From NCBI GenBank assembly GCA_903871715.1, contig CAIQHW010000411.1:1-8346 (forward strand): DNA of 8,346 nucleotides. Reading direction: 5' to 3'. The notes beneath the pieces are model-generated. The model ran no database searches and was not told the DNA's origin. It saw only the letters and a program-made list of their open reading frames with translations. The translations under genes were made by a program, and so were the position numbers. Positions 7,192 to 8,346 of this stretch are shown here, one piece after another. Numbering within the stretch: position 1 is the first letter of the stretch; every line of letters starts with the position of its first letter. Origin of the DNA: an uncultured bacterium (GTDB lineage Bacteria > Bacteroidota > Bacteroidia > Chitinophagales > CAIODY01).

Positions 7192-8346
7192 CTATTTATT
7201 CACCACCAATTTTTGGGTTTCGGTATAGCCTTCGGTTTGTACATTGATAAGATATACACCACTGTTCAAATCATTCAAGTCTATACTCAACCAACCTTCT
7301 TGGTTAGGGTGTGCCACTTTGATGCTGCGCAATACCCGTCCACTCATGTCCATCAAGTTGATCGTCGCTTCTGTTTGGTTTTCACTTGGCAAACTGTAGC
7401 TTACTTTCACTCGGTTTGTGGTTGGGTTTGGTATCAAACTAAAGCTGCCTGTGTTTTCTACCAAATTTGCTTTAGGTGCTGATGCTGGTGTGGGCAACTC
7501 GTCTGTGATATTCGGCATGCTCACCTGATGCAAGTCGTAATAGTGCTCTTGTCCATCATTTACTTGGGTTTCGGGGTGTGCTGCTTCATAAGCTGATATC
7601 ACTTCCCGTATATCGGCATCGACAAAGTATGTACCATTCACTTCATATACCGTATGCTCATTGCCACTTGGTTTTGGCATGCGGTTAGGTCCGCTACAAG
7701 TTACATCCGTCGTTACACCAGATACCACCTGCGCTCCTCCTGTACACAATACGCGATAGTAATAATCATACGATTGATTTAAGGCTAAGTTGCTGATATG
7801 GTAACTGCCTAACTGGGCTTGTGAGCCTGTTCCTAAACTTTGTACCGCTGCTACACTATAACCAGCACTACCTGTTTTTGTCCAATACAATCTATAAGGA
7901 TAGCTGGCTGGAATCAAACTTGTAGCTACGGAGCTAGTCCAACTTACATTCATTTGCGAACAATGCACAGTAGGTGTAGTTACATGCGTTACTACAGGTG
8001 CTGATTGCAAGCCCGAACAACCTGTTGTAGTACCAATTGGTGAGGTCATGCGGCTATAGAATCTTGATCCACCTGCATTCACATACAATGCCCAGAAGTT
8101 ATAGTTCACACCACTGTTTAAACCTTGCGCTGTATAGCCACTTGGTGAGCCGGCTATTTGCGTATAAGCATAGCCTGTGCCACCTATTGGACGCCAGTAT
8201 AAATAAGTAGTGTTCACATTGTTCAACGGTGACGTAAACGCTATCGGTAAGCTCGTCGTTGTAAACTGATTCGTTGGACCTGGACCAATATCTGGCATAA
8301 TGCCTTGCAAGCTTAATAAATAACTGCCGCTATTGCCACTTGGTAA
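7192..8346 (-). CDS. Large secreted protein with Fn3-like modules and T9SS type A sorting domain (partial, N-terminus beyond right edge)
   Basis: The frame is open from the right edge to a TAG at 7194-7192, showing the last 384 residues. A TTG at 8310 is in frame, but 12 further codons upstream (LPSGNSGSYLLS) are open to base 8346, so it is not the start. Two fibronectin-III-like modules are visible, ~26-109 (TTYLYWRPIGG, YTAQGLNSGVNYNFW) and ~115-217 (MNVSWTSS, YHISNLALNQSYDYYYRVLC). Each ends in a similar CSG boundary. A linker at ~218-300 with an acidic AYEAAHPETQ stretch does not look like Fn3, and I do not recognise it. The last ~84 residues are the T9SS C-terminal domain: LIPNPTTN, LMDMSGRVLRS, LNDLNSGVYLINV, QKLVVNK. 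The protein should be exported by the type IX system to the surface or medium. Adhesin, glycan-binding or enzyme roles depend on the unseen N-terminal part. Sampled GC is about 45-47%, against 25-35% in sampled stretches of neighbouring genes. Confidence 0.93.
   Translation of the reverse strand, partial: LPSGNSGSYLLSLQGIMPDIGPGPTNQFTTTSLPIAFTSPLNNVNTTYLYWRPIGGTGYAYTQIAGSPSGYTAQGLNSGVNYNFWALYVNAGGSRFYSRMTSPIGTTTGCSGLQSAPVVTHVTTPTVHCSQMNVSWTSSVATSLIPASYPYRLYWTKTGSAGYSVAAVQSLGTGSQAQLGSYHISNLALNQSYDYYYRVLCTGGAQVVSGVTTDVTCSGPNRMPKPSGNEHTVYEVNGTYFVDADIREVISAYEAAHPETQVNDGQEHYYDLHQVSMPNITDELPTPASAPKANLVENTGSFSLIPNPTTNRVKVSYSLPSENQTEATINLMDMSGRVLRSIKVAHPNQEGWLSIDLNDLNSGVYLINVQTEGYTETQKLVVNK

Noticed and set aside
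7180..7482. 100-codon open frame on the plus strand opposite the T9SS sorting domain
   Set aside because: It is antisense to a clearly recognised domain and its translation has no recognisable features.
8308..8310. TTG as start of the Fn3/T9SS protein
   Set aside because: Twelve more in-frame codons continue to the window edge, and no signal peptide follows the TTG.
1..8346. CRISPR array, tRNA or rRNA gene, insertion sequence, phage or defence genes
   Set aside because: No regularly spaced repeats, no tRNA-like cloverleaf, no transposase or integrase motif and no terminal inverted repeats were found on reading both strands.

Overview
The window looks like a chromosomal segment from a member of the Bacteroidota. 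The sequence-level reasons are: AT-rich DNA; two proteins that end in a type IX secretion (T9SS) type A sorting domain; a SusC/FecA-style TonB-dependent receptor with an N-terminal carboxypeptidase-regulatory-like domain; no Shine-Dalgarno motif in front of any of the five visible starts; and several matches to the Bacteroidota -7 promoter motif TAnnTTTG. I cannot name genus or species.

Layout, left to right: (1) positions 1-1205, minus strand, the N-terminal ~400 residues of a PDZ-containing S41 (C-terminal processing) peptidase that runs off the left edge; (2) 1335-3650, minus, a complete 771-residue TonB-dependent outer-membrane receptor; (3) 3737-4522, plus, a 261-residue secreted protein of unknown function with a T9SS sorting domain, divergent from the receptor across an 86-bp shared promoter region; (4) 4653-5900, minus, a LolC/E-like FtsX-family ABC permease, convergent with gene 3 over a bidirectional terminator; (5) 6029-7090, plus, a branched-chain amino acid aminotransferase (ilvE), divergent from the permease; (6) 7192-8346, minus, the C-terminal 384 residues of a large secreted protein with two Fn3-like modules and a T9SS sorting domain, convergent with ilvE over a very long hairpin terminator and running off the right edge.

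Strand alternates at nearly every boundary, so most genes look like single transcription units rather than an operon. The theme is envelope biology: a periplasmic protease, an outer-membrane receptor, a lipoprotein-release type permease and two T9SS cargo proteins, with one housekeeping amino acid enzyme between them. The only pair with positional support for shared control is the receptor and the small secreted protein, which have overlapping divergent promoter candidates.

I looked for a novel multi-gene system (defence, mobile element, CRISPR, biosynthetic cluster) and do not see one. The points most worth following up are the uncharacterised cysteine-bearing domain of the 261-residue secreted protein, the clearly higher GC content of the Fn3/T9SS gene at the right edge, and the 23-bp hairpin between ilvE and that gene. 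No gene-free stretch exceeds 130 bp.
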